NCBI RefSeq assembly: GCF_009936045.1
Contig: NZ_QWEQ01000019.1
Location: 1-64,000 of the forward strand
From: Emergencia sp. 1XD21-10
GTDB taxonomy: Bacteria; Bacillota; Clostridia; Peptostreptococcales; Anaerovoracaceae
DNA length: 64,000 nucleotides
Reading direction: 5' to 3'
Below, piece after piece: positions 35,974 to 45,627 of this stretch. How positions within the stretch are numbered: position 1 is the stretch's first letter; each line of letters begins with the position of its first letter. A program made the translations under genes and the position numbers. The notes beneath the pieces are model-generated. The model saw nothing but the letters and a program-made list of their open reading frames with translations. It had not been told where the DNA came from and did not search any database.

Positions 35974-37380
35974 ATGCAGGACAAACAAGGTCTTGGACTT
36001 TTTAAACTAACTTTTTTTGCCATCGGTACAACGCTGGCAAGCGGCGTTTTCAACATGTTCAGCGATATGGCAAGAAACGGCGCAGGCACTCTTTCTGTAC
36101 TTATTGGTTGGACCATCGCCGGTATCGGCATGTACAGCCTTGCCATGTGCTTCAACAGGCTCAGTATCGTAAGACCCTCTCTGAAAAGCGGTATTTTCGC
36201 CTATGCAAAAGAGGGGTTCGGCGCTTACATCGGATTTAACTCCGCCTGGGGCTATTGGATTAGCGCGATTTTATCACAGGTATCTTTTGCGACTCTGCTC
36301 TTCGCTGCGCTAGGTCAGTTCATGCCCCTGTTTGCCGGCGGCAACAATCTGGCTTCCATAGTCTGCGCATCTATTGTGATTTGGGGCTTCACTTTTCTTG
36401 TGATGGGCGGCGTGCAGGAAGCGGTTACTATTAACACGATTATCGTCATCGCCAAAATCATCCCCATTTTTGCATTTATTCTATTTGTTATTTTTCTCGG
36501 TGCTTTTGATCTGGATATTTTTCTGGACAATTTTATGGGCGAGGATACCGGCTATTCCCTGGGCAAACAAGTGCTGGAAACCACCTACACTACAGTTTGG
36601 ATTTTTACCGGAATTGAGGGAGCGGTCGTCATTTCCGCCCGTGCAAAATCGACTGCTGTCTCTGGGAAAGCCACTACTCTTTCCTTCCTGTCACTGCTGA
36701 TTCTCTATGTACTGATTTCTATTCTCAGCATGGGTATTATGCCAAGAAGCGAACTTGCTGCTCTGGGCGACCCCGCTATGGCTGGACTTCTTTCCTATGT
36801 TGTCGGACCTTTCGGCGCAACCCTTATCAACATCGGTGTAATTATTTCCATCGCCGGTGCCATGTTTTCTTATACGATTGTTACCGCCGACAGCGCCTAT
36901 GCGCCAGCCCTGCAGGGCTGCTTTCCTGCTTTTCTCCGGAAAGAAAACCGGTGCCATGCGCCCAGCGGCGCGCTGCTTCTCACCGCAGCCATCATCCAGG
37001 TGCTGCTGATTATCATTTATTTCCAGTCTTCTACCTATCAGGCGCTGTATACCCTGGCAACCAGCGCCATTATGATTCCATTCGTGCTCTCTGCCCTGTA
37101 CTGCCTGAAAACCTGCTTTGAAGACAGCCGCACCGGACACAGGACTGCCGGTTTCAAAGACTGGTTCATTTCTACACTTGGCGTCATCTACGGCTTCTGG
37201 ATGCTGTACGCCACAGGTATCAGCAATATCATCATCTCAGCCCTGATGTTTGCGCCTGGTGCCTTGTTCTACTTCTGGGCTCGCCGTGAGTCCCACGAAA
37301 AATTCTTTGGAAGTGCACTGGATGTCGGTGTCTTCGTGATTATCATGGCAGGCTTTTTATATTCAATGGTGTGGTTTTAA
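35974..37380 (+). CDS. APC superfamily amino acid antiporter (ArcD/basic amino acid type)
   Basis: A 468-residue permease with 12 to 13 membrane segments. The opening GLFKLTFFAIGTTLASGVFNMFSDMA, TTVWIFTGIEGAVVISARAKS and the late LYTLATSAIMIPFVLSALY match the basic amino acid/polyamine antiporter group that includes arginine:ornithine exchangers. The exchange partner cannot be read from sequence. GCGAGGAA precedes the start. It could serve the deiminase-fold enzymes at 55-57 kb, but it lies 18 kb away with its own transcript. Confidence 0.85.
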   Translation: MQDKQGLGLFKLTFFAIGTTLASGVFNMFSDMARNGAGTLSVLIGWTIAGIGMYSLAMCFNRLSIVRPSLKSGIFAYAKEGFGAYIGFNSAWGYWISAILSQVSFATLLFAALGQFMPLFAGGNNLASIVCASIVIWGFTFLVMGGVQEAVTINTIIVIAKIIPIFAFILFVIFLGAFDLDIFLDNFMGEDTGYSLGKQVLETTYTTVWIFTGIEGAVVISARAKSTAVSGKATTLSFLSLLILYVLISILSMGIMPRSELAALGDPAMAGLLSYVVGPFGATLINIGVIISIAGAMFSYTIVTADSAYAPALQGCFPAFLRKENRCHAPSGALLLTAAIIQVLLIIIYFQSSTYQALYTLATSAIMIPFVLSALYCLKTCFEDSRTGHRTAGFKDWFISTLGVIYGFWMLYATGISNIIISALMFAPGALFYFWARRESHEKFFGSALDVGVFVIIMAGFLYSMVWF

Positions 37381-37423
37381 CCATTCCGTCCTCCCCTCAT
37401 TACTATTGTGGGGTGAACTGTGC

Positions 37424-37470
37424 AAAATGACCGCATCGCTCTATAAATTAGCGTTTGCGGTCATTTTTTT
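37424..37470 (+). terminator. Intrinsic terminator of the antiporter gene
   Basis: Perfect 12-bp stem AAAATGACCGCA (37424-37435) with TGCGGTCATTTT (37456-37467), an inner CGCT/AGCG pairing, and a run of seven T. The remaining part of the 328-bp gap to glnS holds no gene. Confidence 0.88.
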
Positions 37471-37655
37471 ATTTTTTGTAACCGCGATTTTGACCGTAAC
37501 TAGAAAAAATGACTCAAATGCGGTCACTTTTTCCATCTATTGCACTCAAAAGACATCTCACCGCTCCTTCTGTTCTTTTACATACTACCACAATTACCTC
37601 CCTGCTTCAAGATTTATTTTCCATAATTGTAAAATAAACCCATAAATTTTAAGTA

Positions 37656-37695
37656 CAAAAACACCCCACTGCACAAATTACGCAAGTAGGGTGCT
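37656..37695 (-). terminator. Intrinsic terminator of glnS
   Basis: On the minus strand CACCCTACTTGC pairs with GCAGTGGGGTG (one bulge, one wobble), followed by TTTTTGT; 14 bp beyond the glnS stop. Confidence 0.7.
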
Positions 37696-37708
37696 ATTTC
37701 TATTCACC

Positions 37709-39358
37709 TTATTTTGCAGGCTTCCAGGAACTCTTCAGATCGACAATCCGATTGAAGACTTTTTCAGTATCTGTCGTCAGTTTGCTGTCTGCTACATAAT
37801 AGCCGTGACGGAAAAATTGGAACCGCTCGCCCGGCGCCGCCTCCGCCAAAGAAGGCTCAGCGTAGCCCCAGGTTTCCTCAATAGAATCAGGATTGAGAAC
37901 ATTCTCGCCATTTTCATCCGGCACCATCAGGTAACTGTAGTTGCGAATCTTTACCTTAACTGCAGTCTTCGCGTCTACAAAGTGAATGGTTCCCTTGACC
38001 TTGCGACCTTCAAACCCGCTACCGCTTCTTGTTTCCGGATCATAGGTACAGCGCAGTTCCTTGATGGAACCGTCTTCGTTCTTGAAGACCTCTTCACACT
38101 TGATGAAGTATGCGCCCTTAAAGCGAACTTCGTTACCCGGGAACAGTCTGAAATACTTCTTTGCCGGCACCTCCATAAAGTCTGCACCATCCACATAAAG
38201 TTCTCTGGAAAACGGAATTTCACGCACACCCATCTCCGGCACTTCTTTGTTATTTTCAAGTTCAATCATCTCAGTCTTATCTTCCGGATAATTGGTGATT
38301 ATGACTTTAATCGGATTTTCAATCACATTTCTGCTCTGTACTTTGGTCTTTAGGTCCTCACGAATGCAATGTTCCAGCAGGGAAATGTCCACTGTGCTGT
38401 TGGATTTTGCAACGCCTACTCTCTCGCAGAAATCGCGAATGGATTCCGGCGTATAGCCTCTTCTGCGCATCCCTGCCAAAGTCGGCATTCTCGGATCATC
38501 CCAGCCGTCTACCACGCCATCCTCTACAAAGCTGCGCAGGTAGCGCTTGCTCATCACGGTATTGGTAATGTTCAGTCTTGCAAATTCAATCTGCTGCGGC
38601 AGGTTTTCCCACCAGCCGACCTCCTTCAGCACCCACTCGTAAAGTGGTCTATGATCCTCAAATTCCAAAGAACATAGGGAATGCGTAATGCCCTCGATGG
38701 CATCCTCAATCGGATGCGCAAAATCGTACATTGGATAAATGCACCATTTATCTCCCGTGTTGTGATGCAGCGGGCTGTGGGCGATTCTGTAAATAACAGG
38801 GTCTCTCATATTGATATTAGGCGATGCCATATCAATTTTTGCACGAAGTACGCGCTCGCCGTCTGCAAACTTACCCGCTTTCATCTCCTCAAAGAGACGC
38901 AGGTTTTCTTCCACGCTCTGGTTTCTGCACGGACTCTCCTTGCCCGGCTCTTTCAGAGTGCCGCGGTATTCCTTAATCTGCTCAGCATTCAGGCTGCAGA
39001 CATAAGCCTTGCCCTTCTTGATTAGCTCGACTGCTGCTTCGTACATCTTGTCGAAGTAGTTGGACGCCCAAAGCAGCTTATCCCACTTAAAGCCTAGCCA
39101 GTGAATATCCTCTTCGATTGCACTGACATATTCTACATCTTCCTTGACCGGATTGGTATCGTCATAGCGCAGGTTGCACATACCGCCGTACTTCTCGGCG
39201 GTTCCGAAATTGATGCAAATCGCCTTAGCATGCCCGATGTGCAGGTAGCCGTTAGGTTCCGGTGGAAAACGGGTATATACCTTGTCGCCGTTCTTCTGCG
39301 ATTCCAAATCCTTATCAATAATGCTATGAATAAAATTCGTTGAAACAGGTTCTGTCAT
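37709..39358 (-). CDS. glnS: Glutaminyl-tRNA synthetase
   Basis: A 549-residue class I synthetase. [16 protein letters not shown] holds the HIGH signature and [11 protein letters not shown] the KMSKS-equivalent; [14 protein letters not shown] and the C-terminal anticodon-binding beta barrels (from about residue 335) follow the GlnRS rather than the GluRS pattern. TTG at 39373 could extend the frame, but ATG at 39358 with GGAGG 8 bases upstream is the true start. Confidence 0.94.
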   Translation of the reverse strand: MTEPVSTNFIHSIIDKDLESQKNGDKVYTRFPPEPNGYLHIGHAKAICINFGTAEKYGGMCNLRYDDTNPVKEDVEYVSAIEEDIHWLGFKWDKLLWASNYFDKMYEAAVELIKKGKAYVCSLNAEQIKEYRGTLKEPGKESPCRNQSVEENLRLFEEMKAGKFADGERVLRAKIDMASPNINMRDPVIYRIAHSPLHHNTGDKWCIYPMYDFAHPIEDAIEGITHSLCSLEFEDHRPLYEWVLKEVGWWENLPQQIEFARLNITNTVMSKRYLRSFVEDGVVDGWDDPRMPTLAGMRRRGYTPESIRDFCERVGVAKSNSTVDISLLEHCIREDLKTKVQSRNVIENPIKVIITNYPEDKTEMIELENNKEVPEMGVREIPFSRELYVDGADFMEVPAKKYFRLFPGNEVRFKGAYFIKCEEVFKNEDGSIKELRCTYDPETRSGSGFEGRKVKGTIHFVDAKTAVKVKIRNYSYLMVPDENGENVLNPDSIEETWGYAEPSLAEAAPGERFQFFRHGYYVADSKLTTDTEKVFNRIVDLKSSWKPAK

Positions 39359-39393
39359 AGTTGTTTCCTCCAAATATTGTTATCAATAGACTT

Positions 39394-39421
39394 AGTATAC
39401 CATAATTATATCCCAATTCAA
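39394..39421 (-). promoter_or_regulatory. Promoter of glnS
   Basis: Minus strand TTGAAT (39421-39416), 16-bp spacer ending TGG, TATACT (39399-39394), 35 bp before the start codon. Confidence 0.55.
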
Positions 39422-39436
39422 AACAAATTTTTCACC

Positions 39437-39465
39437 TTTACAGCACTTTCCGCCTCTGCTAAAAT
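39437..39465 (+). promoter_or_regulatory. Promoter of the AIM24-like gene
   Basis: TTTACA (39437-39442), 17-bp spacer, TAAAAT (39460-39465), 38 bp before the start codon. It is back to back with the glnS promoter. Confidence 0.6.
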
Positions 39466-39503
39466 AAAAGTTACGAACATGTTTGTGAAAGGAGATTGAA
39501 GCA

Positions 39504-40184
39504 ATGAAATATAATATTGTCGGTGAACCGCTTCCTGCTGTCATCTGCGACGTGGAAGCAGGCGAAACCTTAATCACAGAAAGCGGTGCCATGAGCTGGA
39601 TGACCCAGAACATGAAGATGGAAACTACGAGCAACGGCGGTATCGGAAAAGCCCTCGGCAGAATGTTTTCCGGCGAAACCCTTTTCCAGAATCGATACAC
39701 TGCACAGGGAGGTCCTGGACAGATTGCCTTTGCTTCCAGTTTTCCGGGTTCCATCAAAGCTGTAGAAATCACCCCGGGCAATGACCTGGTTGTACAGAAA
39801 AAGGCTTTCCTCGCCAGCGAATCCACTATAGAACTGTCCATATTTTTCCAGAAAAAGGCAGGCGCTGGCTTCTTTGGCGGCGAAGGCTTTATCATGCAGA
39901 GGCTCTCAGGTCACGGTACTGCCTTTATTGAAATCGACGGCTACGCAGTAGAATACAATCTGCAGGCCGGTCAGTCCATGGTCGTAGACACAGGATATCT
40001 GGCTGCTATGGATTCCACCTGCTCCATTGAGGTTGTCTCCGTTCCGGGCGTAAAGAACATGCTCTTCGGCGGCGAAGGCATTTTCAACACGTTGGTAAAA
40101 GGACCAGGAAAAATCATTCTGCAGACCATGCCAATTAACGTAGTCGCTGGCGCTATCAATCCGTTTATTGTAACCAGCAATTAA
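39504..40184 (+). CDS. TIGR00266/AIM24 family protein
   Basis: A 226-residue beta-rich protein of the AIM24 family. Typical segments are AGETLITESGAMSWMTQNMKMET, GGPGQIAFASSFPGSIK, FLASESTIELSIFF and GGEGIFNTLVKGPGKIILQTMP near the end. The family is widespread, cytosolic and of unknown function. AAAGGAGATTG precedes the start. It is monocistronic. Confidence 0.9.
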   Translation: MKYNIVGEPLPAVICDVEAGETLITESGAMSWMTQNMKMETTSNGGIGKALGRMFSGETLFQNRYTAQGGPGQIAFASSFPGSIKAVEITPGNDLVVQKKAFLASESTIELSIFFQKKAGAGFFGGEGFIMQRLSGHGTAFIEIDGYAVEYNLQAGQSMVVDTGYLAAMDSTCSIEVVSVPGVKNMLFGGEGIFNTLVKGPGKIILQTMPINVVAGAINPFIVTSN

Positions 40185-40202
40185 TCAATCACATATTAAT
40201 TG

Positions 40203-40233
40203 AAAAAGGACGGAATTCACTTCCGCCCTTTTT
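40203..40233. terminator. Bidirectional intrinsic terminator
   Basis: A 13-bp stem with one mismatch (40203-40215 with 40221-40233) and T runs on both strands between the convergent AIM24-like and DUF917 genes. Confidence 0.85.
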
Positions 40234-40245
40234 ATTATACTCTAT

Positions 40246-41370
40246 TTACCAGAACTTCACTTCTGGTTTTGCATTTCTGTAATCGGCGCTGACCATGACT
40301 TCGTTCCAGCATTCGTAGCATTCTGGCATGTCATACCAGCGATCGTCTGCTTTCACTGCGGTCAGTGCAATTCTCTGCCCCACGTAGGTTTCACTGTTGG
40401 ATACAGGAACTGCGTGTTTTTCGTCGCCCAAATCTAAAGTGGAGATGATGCTCGGAATGGTAACCAGCGTCTTTTCGCCAGCTTCCACGTAGAGGTTCTC
40501 GTTCTGGAATACAACCTTAAATTCCTCGCCGTTATCTGCGCGAACCGTCGTCACACCTGTATCAAAACCGCCTGCTGAGTCAATCTGAATATCCACAATG
40601 GTTCCTGCAGACACGATTGGACTAAACGGAATTTTTTTCTCGCCAAAGTAGCTTTGCAGTTTTTCCACAGCCTCTGCAGCAGGCGTTTTCATCAGAATAT
40701 CGCCCACTTCAATTGCCAGGGTCATCTGGCCCAGTGCGGAAGCATCCTTGTGCTGGTCTTTGTTCATCATCCATGCAGCAAAGCCGATGCCCTGGTCGAA
40801 TGCCTGACACATGTATCTTGCGATTTTTTCACAGGCTGCGCCATCCATCGAATCTTCTGTCCTCGCAACGATGGTGTCACCAGCTTCACTGGCTAAAATA
40901 ACCGGACTGGTTGGCACGCCGTGTACCGGCAGAAGTCCTGTATTCAGCTCCGGAACGGCACGACCGTTTCCATCTGTATCGATAATCGGCAGTCCGCATT
41001 TCCAAGCTGCGTAAAGTGGAAGCATGGTGTTTCCGCCGCCCATTTCGCCGGAATACACATATTTCAATTCTTTGCCCAAAAATCTTGCTTCTTCGCTCAT
41101 CCCCTTTACAGCGTTGACAGATTCGTCCTGGAAAGTTCTGCCCTTGGTTGCTACCGGAGAGCCCAGCGCTGCAATCATCGTGGAAACAACATTTGGATCG
41201 TCCTCCATCTCTACAATATCAATCATTTTGATAAATGCATCAGGGTCTTCCGCATACATAGCTTCAATCAGCGCCAATCCCTCTTCAGCGCTGCCGCCAC
41301 CGCCACCGCCATAAAAGCTGGAGCCGTAAACAATACTTGTCAGTTCCTCACGTCTTAATTCTCTTGCCAT
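40246..41370 (-). CDS. DUF917 (S-methyl-thiohydantoin desulfurase-like) family protein
   Basis: A 374-residue protein matching DUF917/PF06032, renamed after a member acting on S-methyl thiohydantoin. Conserved parts: GSSFYGGGGGGSAEEGL at the N-terminus, YSGEMGGGNTMLPLYAAWKCGLPIIDTDGNGRAVPEL in the middle, SAGTIVDIQIDSAGGFDTG and the final ALTAVKADDRWYD. It probably hydrolyses or opens a heterocyclic ring, but the real substrate here is unknown. It is last in the operon permease-M29-DUF917 that faces a PucR regulator, a context seen for hydantoin or purine use. Confidence 0.8.
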   Translation of the reverse strand: MARELRREELTSIVYGSSFYGGGGGGSAEEGLALIEAMYAEDPDAFIKMIDIVEMEDDPNVVSTMIAALGSPVATKGRTFQDESVNAVKGMSEEARFLGKELKYVYSGEMGGGNTMLPLYAAWKCGLPIIDTDGNGRAVPELNTGLLPVHGVPTSPVILASEAGDTIVARTEDSMDGAACEKIARYMCQAFDQGIGFAAWMMNKDQHKDASALGQMTLAIEVGDILMKTPAAEAVEKLQSYFGEKKIPFSPIVSAGTIVDIQIDSAGGFDTGVTTVRADNGEEFKVVFQNENLYVEAGEKTLVTIPSIISTLDLGDEKHAVPVSNSETYVGQRIALTAVKADDRWYDMPECYECWNEVMVSADYRNAKPEVKFW

Positions 41371-41397
41371 TTTTTACCTCTCAAATCTATTTTCTCT

Positions 41398-42339
41398 TTA
41401 ATAAACGTGTTTTCCCTTTTCCATCACGCATTCGTCATCAATCCAGACAGTCGGTGCGTTGATAATCATGTCGTAGTGCATATCGCAGTCCTGCTGTCCG
41501 CCCATGAACAAGTTGTTGCCGCAGGCAATATGAATGGTGCCGAACACTTTTTCGTCGACCAGGCCATTGCCCATAATTTCACAGGTTGGATTGGTGCCGA
41601 TACCGAATTCGCATACATTCTTTGCAGTGTCTTCAAACTGACCGACAAATTCCTCAAACATCTCTGCGTCAGCGCCTTCTGTCTTCACAATTCTGCCGTC
41701 TGCAAAGGTCAAAGTCAACGGTTCTTCCATCACCTTAAAATCTGCGATAACGCCGTCAACCACCAGCACACCGTTGCCTTTTGTTTCAATAGGCGCGACC
41801 ATGGCTTCGCCTGCCGGCAGATTACCAAAGGCGCCGGACTCTGTCAGTTTTCCAGTATCTGCAATGCCTTTTCTGCCGCCGCAGTAAAGGGTTAAATCAG
41901 TGCCAGCCTCTGTTGTAATATGTATCTTTTCAGCCCTTGTCAGCTTTTCTGCCAGAATGTTTCCGATGCGCTCTACCTCATCGTAATCAGCGCCCAAAGT
42001 CATTTTTACGATGTCTTCGGTGATGCCCGGCATGGAAGCAATTCTGCAGCCTCTTTCTGTAGCTTCGGCTCTGCCTTTTGTATGGGTGTAAGAGCCGGTG
42101 GTAATCATCATGCACACCTGCGCCTCGTCGAGGGCCGCTTTACAAAGCTGCGGCATTTCTCCGCCTTGATGGACAGGTCCCACTGCCATAATCGTTTCAA
42201 TTCCCAAATCATTTCCTGCTTTTACAAATTCCTTCGCAAGATCCAGCTGCTCGATATCGGTAAGAATCAGAAATTTTTCTCCCGCTTTTACGCCCATGCA
42301 GGATGCAATAGAAATTTTTGCTACTTCATAAGTATTCAT
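41398..42339 (-). CDS. M29-like aminopeptidase family protein
   Basis: A 313-residue protein of the leucyl aminopeptidase (M29)/NicX superfamily. Likely metal-site segments are LPAGEAMVAPIE (Glu), VCEFGIGTNPTCEI (Glu), IHIACGNNLFMGG (His) and DCDMHYDMII (His, Asp). M29 members cleave N-terminal residues, while relatives (NicX) are ring-opening dioxygenases, so in this operon it could act on the product of a hydantoin-like ring rather than on peptides. Its ribosome binding site AAGGAGG lies in the last codons of the permease gene. Confidence 0.75.
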   Translation of the reverse strand: MNTYEVAKISIASCMGVKAGEKFLILTDIEQLDLAKEFVKAGNDLGIETIMAVGPVHQGGEMPQLCKAALDEAQVCMMITTGSYTHTKGRAEATERGCRIASMPGITEDIVKMTLGADYDEVERIGNILAEKLTRAEKIHITTEAGTDLTLYCGGRKGIADTGKLTESGAFGNLPAGEAMVAPIETKGNGVLVVDGVIADFKVMEEPLTLTFADGRIVKTEGADAEMFEEFVGQFEDTAKNVCEFGIGTNPTCEIMGNGLVDEKVFGTIHIACGNNLFMGGQQDCDMHYDMIINAPTVWIDDECVMEKGKHVY

Positions 42340-42342
42340 AGT

Positions 42343-43632
42343 TTACGCCTCCTTAACAAATGGATTGTATTTCGGATTCTTCACTACAGTGCAGAGAATC
42401 CAGTAAACTACGATTGTTACTGCAATACCGATCAGCTCTGGAATGAAGAATTTATCGAAGTATGTAGTCAGCGCGCCGCAGATCCATGCGATAATGCCAA
42501 GCCAGTTGACACCCGGGAACGGCTCCCAGCCTTCAGCCTTGCCGCGACCCATAACCCAGTAATCTGCAATCAGAACGGCGCAGATTGGAGTAATGAGATA
42601 GCTGAGAATGGACAGGAAGTCTACGAAATAGTAAACGATACCGCCCAGAGAAAGCAGAATCCCGATGATACCGCAGATTGCTGTCACGATGGCTCTTCTG
42701 TCATCTCTCATTTTAAAAATATCTACGACTGCGATACCTGCTGAATAAGCGTTTCCTACGTTGGTTGTCCATGTTGCCAGAATCAGAACCAGCATGCCTG
42801 CCGCCGGAAGACCTACATTGGCAAACATTACTGTAATATCTGAATCGCCGGAACAAATGGAAAGAATTGCACCGCATGCCAGCGCACCAACGCCTGCAGG
42901 GATGACGCCAAATAGACAGGACAGCGCAGCGCTTTTTCCGTCTTTGCTGTAACGGTTATAGTCACCGCAGGTTGCCGCACCAGAGATGAATCCACCAACA
43001 GAAATGGTAATGCCGACCATCATGCCGCCGCCACCTTCCGGCTGATACGCTGACAGAACAGCAGCTCCGCCATCACCCAGGGCAATGGACACACCATAAA
43101 TCAAAAATACGAACAAAAGTGGTACGCTGACAACGTTGAGAATCTTTGTCAGACCAATGCCGTAGAAAGCAGTCACCAGCATTAAAGTGCCCCAAAGCAC
43201 ACATGCCAGCCACTCAGGAAATGCGATACCAAAACTGGACTGCATGAGTGAGCAGAATGAAGACGCACAGACAATAGTCTGATAGCCGTACCATCCAATC
43301 ATAGAAATGGCGATAATCAGAGACAAGGTATACTGAGATCCTCTGTCTCCCAGCGCTCTTGATACTGCCATTACAGTCGGTCTTCCCGTCTGTGCAGACT
43401 GCGCTGCAATTAACATCATCAGCACTACGACGATTCCGTAGCCGATAAACATCGCCAAAATGGAATCTTTAAAATTCAGCCCAGCCGATACCATAGCGCC
43501 TACCATCAGCGCAGGTACACAAATGACATTTCCTGCCCAGATAAAGGCAATGGAAGGCCAGCTTTTTTTCTCACTGTCCGGAACCGGTTCCAGCGTGATG
43601 GTTTCAACATGACTTTTCTTTGCTTCAGCCAT
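42343..43632 (-). CDS. NCS1 family permease (cytosine/purine/hydantoin type)
   Basis: A 429-residue transporter with 12 membrane segments. KSWPSIAFIWAGNVICVPALMVGA at the start, GWYGYQTIVCASSF, ISVGGFISGAATCGDYNRYSK and ATWTTNVGNAYSAGIAVVDIF are NCS1/CodB-type signatures. The ligand could be cytosine, a purine, or a hydantoin as in Mhp1. The start at 43632 follows GGAGGAAACG; an upstream open frame overlaps the promoter. First gene of the permease-M29-DUF917 operon. Confidence 0.88.
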   Translation of the reverse strand: MAEAKKSHVETITLEPVPDSEKKSWPSIAFIWAGNVICVPALMVGAMVSAGLNFKDSILAMFIGYGIVVVLMMLIAAQSAQTGRPTVMAVSRALGDRGSQYTLSLIIAISMIGWYGYQTIVCASSFCSLMQSSFGIAFPEWLACVLWGTLMLVTAFYGIGLTKILNVVSVPLLFVFLIYGVSIALGDGGAAVLSAYQPEGGGGMMVGITISVGGFISGAATCGDYNRYSKDGKSAALSCLFGVIPAGVGALACGAILSICSGDSDITVMFANVGLPAAGMLVLILATWTTNVGNAYSAGIAVVDIFKMRDDRRAIVTAICGIIGILLSLGGIVYYFVDFLSILSYLITPICAVLIADYWVMGRGKAEGWEPFPGVNWLGIIAWICGALTTYFDKFFIPELIGIAVTIVVYWILCTVVKNPKYNPFVKEA

Positions 43633-43680
43633 ATCGTTTCCTCCTTTCAGGATAAACAAAGGTATTATTGCGTTGTAGTA

Positions 43681-43710
43681 AGTATAGCAGCAGGGGATAT
43701 CCCCTGTCAT
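43681..43710 (-). promoter_or_regulatory. Permease-operon promoter with a 16-bp palindromic operator in its spacer
   Basis: Minus strand ATGACA (43710-43705), 18-bp spacer, TATACT (43686-43681). The spacer contains CAGGGGATATCCCCTG (43691-43706), a perfect 16-bp palindrome also touching the -35. The divergent PucR protein is the natural candidate to bind it. Confidence 0.65.
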
Positions 43711-43827
43711 TAGCATAATTGCGGAAAAAGTCTTTATATTTTTATGCACGTAAACAATCATGAAATAATTTCTCAGCGAATATACGGAAAAATTTCACGA
43801 TTATTTATTTATATTTACAATTATTTC

Positions 43828-43856
43828 TTGCGTTTCCCTTTCCCTTGGAATAGAAT
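43828..43856 (+). promoter_or_regulatory. Promoter of the pucR-like gene
   Basis: TTGCGT (43828-43833), 17-bp spacer, TAGAAT (43851-43856), 32 bp before the start codon. Confidence 0.55.
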
Positions 43857-43888
43857 ATAGACATTACAATTAATATGGAGGTAATCTA

Positions 43889-45508
43889 ATGAGCCTTACT
43901 GTTTCCGACTGTCTGAAACTCCCTTCTCTGCGCAGCGCCAAAGTCATCGCAGGTCATAAAGGGCTTTCCAATATCGTCAACAATGTTTCTGTACTGGAAA
44001 TTTACGATGCCGAACTCTTTTCGCTGGAAGCCCCGGTCAACGACAGCGACATGACGCTGACCTCTTTCCGCGCCATCGCAGATAACTATGAGCTGCAGTG
44101 CAAGCATATTGAGCAAATGCACAGTCTGGGTGACGCCGCCGTAGTGATTTACTACGTAGGAATTTACCTGAAAGAGATTCATCCTTCTCTCATCGAAACT
44201 GCTGACCGCCTTGGATTTCCCCTAATTATCATGCCCGAAGGTCGGATAGACTGCTTCTATCGGGAGGTTCTTTATGATGTTTATAAAGCGATTTTCCATG
44301 CAAAAAATAAAGAAAAAGACCTGATTAATAACGTGGTAGCCCTATTTTCGAGACTGCCGGAGGACCGCAAAAATCTGACGAATCTGCTGCGTCTTATCAG
44401 CGATTCGCTCAAGTGCACAGTGCTTCTTTCTGATACGGTCATGAACAACGTCTGTCTGTCCAAATATCCCGCTTCCAACGACATCACAGCCTCTGACATA
44501 CACCAGCTTTACGAAAAAACTGGATGTTCAGATTCCCACGGCGCAGAAAGTCTTTGGCAGGGACGGGTGCTGCGCATTTTTCGCCTGCCTTTCACTGTCT
44601 TTGAATACCGTAACTTCTCGATTTACGCCATCGACGAATTCGGCTCTCTCACTATGGACGACATGTACGACGTCGTCGAACTACTGGAAATTTTCTCCAA
44701 GCTTTGGAACCTGGACGCAGACAACATTCTGGAAAACTCATTGATTTCATCCATTCTGGACGGCGACTCGGAAAAAATGCGCCAGATTTCCACAAAACTT
44801 TCTATCGATATTCGCACCATCAATACTTCAGTATTTTTGCGCCCTTCCCTCATCGGTCTGGAGCCCCAGGGCAAACTTCGCCTGCAGAGAGAAATGGTGC
44901 AGCAGATTAAATCCTGCTCTGAAGACTGGGGCAAAACTGTCATCGTGGATACCTATGAATCCCTCATCGTCAGCTTCATTATGTACTCCTCCACCGACAA
45001 CACGGACAGGGAATATCTCCAGGAGATGACAGAACGGCTGGATACGCTCTGCACAAACTATACTATCTCCTTCTTCCCGTGTGACAACAAAGCAGAGGAA
45101 ACCCGCAAAACCTATCTGCTGTACAGCGAAACCATTCCTCTCGCCATTTCCATCTTCCCAAGCCGGAAATTATTCTCCTACGGTGACATTCTCTTCGCCC
45201 ACCAATGCGAAACCATCTGCTGCGAAAAGAATGATTCTTTCCGCATCTGCCGCAACATTCTAAAGCCGCTGCTGGAAGACGCTGACAGTGACGCACTGCT
45301 GGAAACCCTCAGCGTTTATTATCTGGACGCCGGCTGTGAAGTCAAGGCTACCGCCAGCCAGCTTTTCGTCCACAGAAATACCATTCAATACCGGCTGGCA
45401 AAAATTCATGCAATTACCAATTTCAAGACCGACGATTTTCTGTCCAACAACCTTATGTATCAGGCCATCGCCTGCTACAGACTCCATCCGGAGCTGTTTG
45501 AGGTGTAG
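43889..45508 (+). CDS. PucR family transcriptional regulator
   Basis: A 539-residue regulator. The N-terminal PucR domain (about residues 4-125, starting LTVSDCLKLPSL) is followed by a GGDEF-like CdaR region and a C-terminal PucR-type helix-turn-helix: LSVYYLDAGCEVKATASQLFVHRNTIQYRLAKI. PucR relatives control purine, allantoin or amino acid use. It is divergent from the NCS1 permease operon with 256 bp between starts and very likely controls it. GGAGG precedes the ATG. Confidence 0.9.
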   Translation: MSLTVSDCLKLPSLRSAKVIAGHKGLSNIVNNVSVLEIYDAELFSLEAPVNDSDMTLTSFRAIADNYELQCKHIEQMHSLGDAAVVIYYVGIYLKEIHPSLIETADRLGFPLIIMPEGRIDCFYREVLYDVYKAIFHAKNKEKDLINNVVALFSRLPEDRKNLTNLLRLISDSLKCTVLLSDTVMNNVCLSKYPASNDITASDIHQLYEKTGCSDSHGAESLWQGRVLRIFRLPFTVFEYRNFSIYAIDEFGSLTMDDMYDVVELLEIFSKLWNLDADNILENSLISSILDGDSEKMRQISTKLSIDIRTINTSVFLRPSLIGLEPQGKLRLQREMVQQIKSCSEDWGKTVIVDTYESLIVSFIMYSSTDNTDREYLQEMTERLDTLCTNYTISFFPCDNKAEETRKTYLLYSETIPLAISIFPSRKLFSYGDILFAHQCETICCEKNDSFRICRNILKPLLEDADSDALLETLSVYYLDAGCEVKATASQLFVHRNTIQYRLAKIHAITNFKTDDFLSNNLMYQAIACYRLHPELFEV

Positions 45509-45627
45509 GTTTATTCGTGAAGCTCAATGTATCTTTCTGCCAGTTTTCAGTTTTTTAAGAGATGGTTTTCAAAATGGCGATTTTGTTTGTAAAAAAGCAA
45601 ACTTTTTCGCAGATTTCGAAAACCACA

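Noticed and set aside
39475-39486. LexA-like dyad CGAACATGTTTG before the AIM24-like gene
   Set aside because: The half-site spacing is 2 bp instead of the 4 bp of the gram-positive SOS box, and the gene is not an SOS function.
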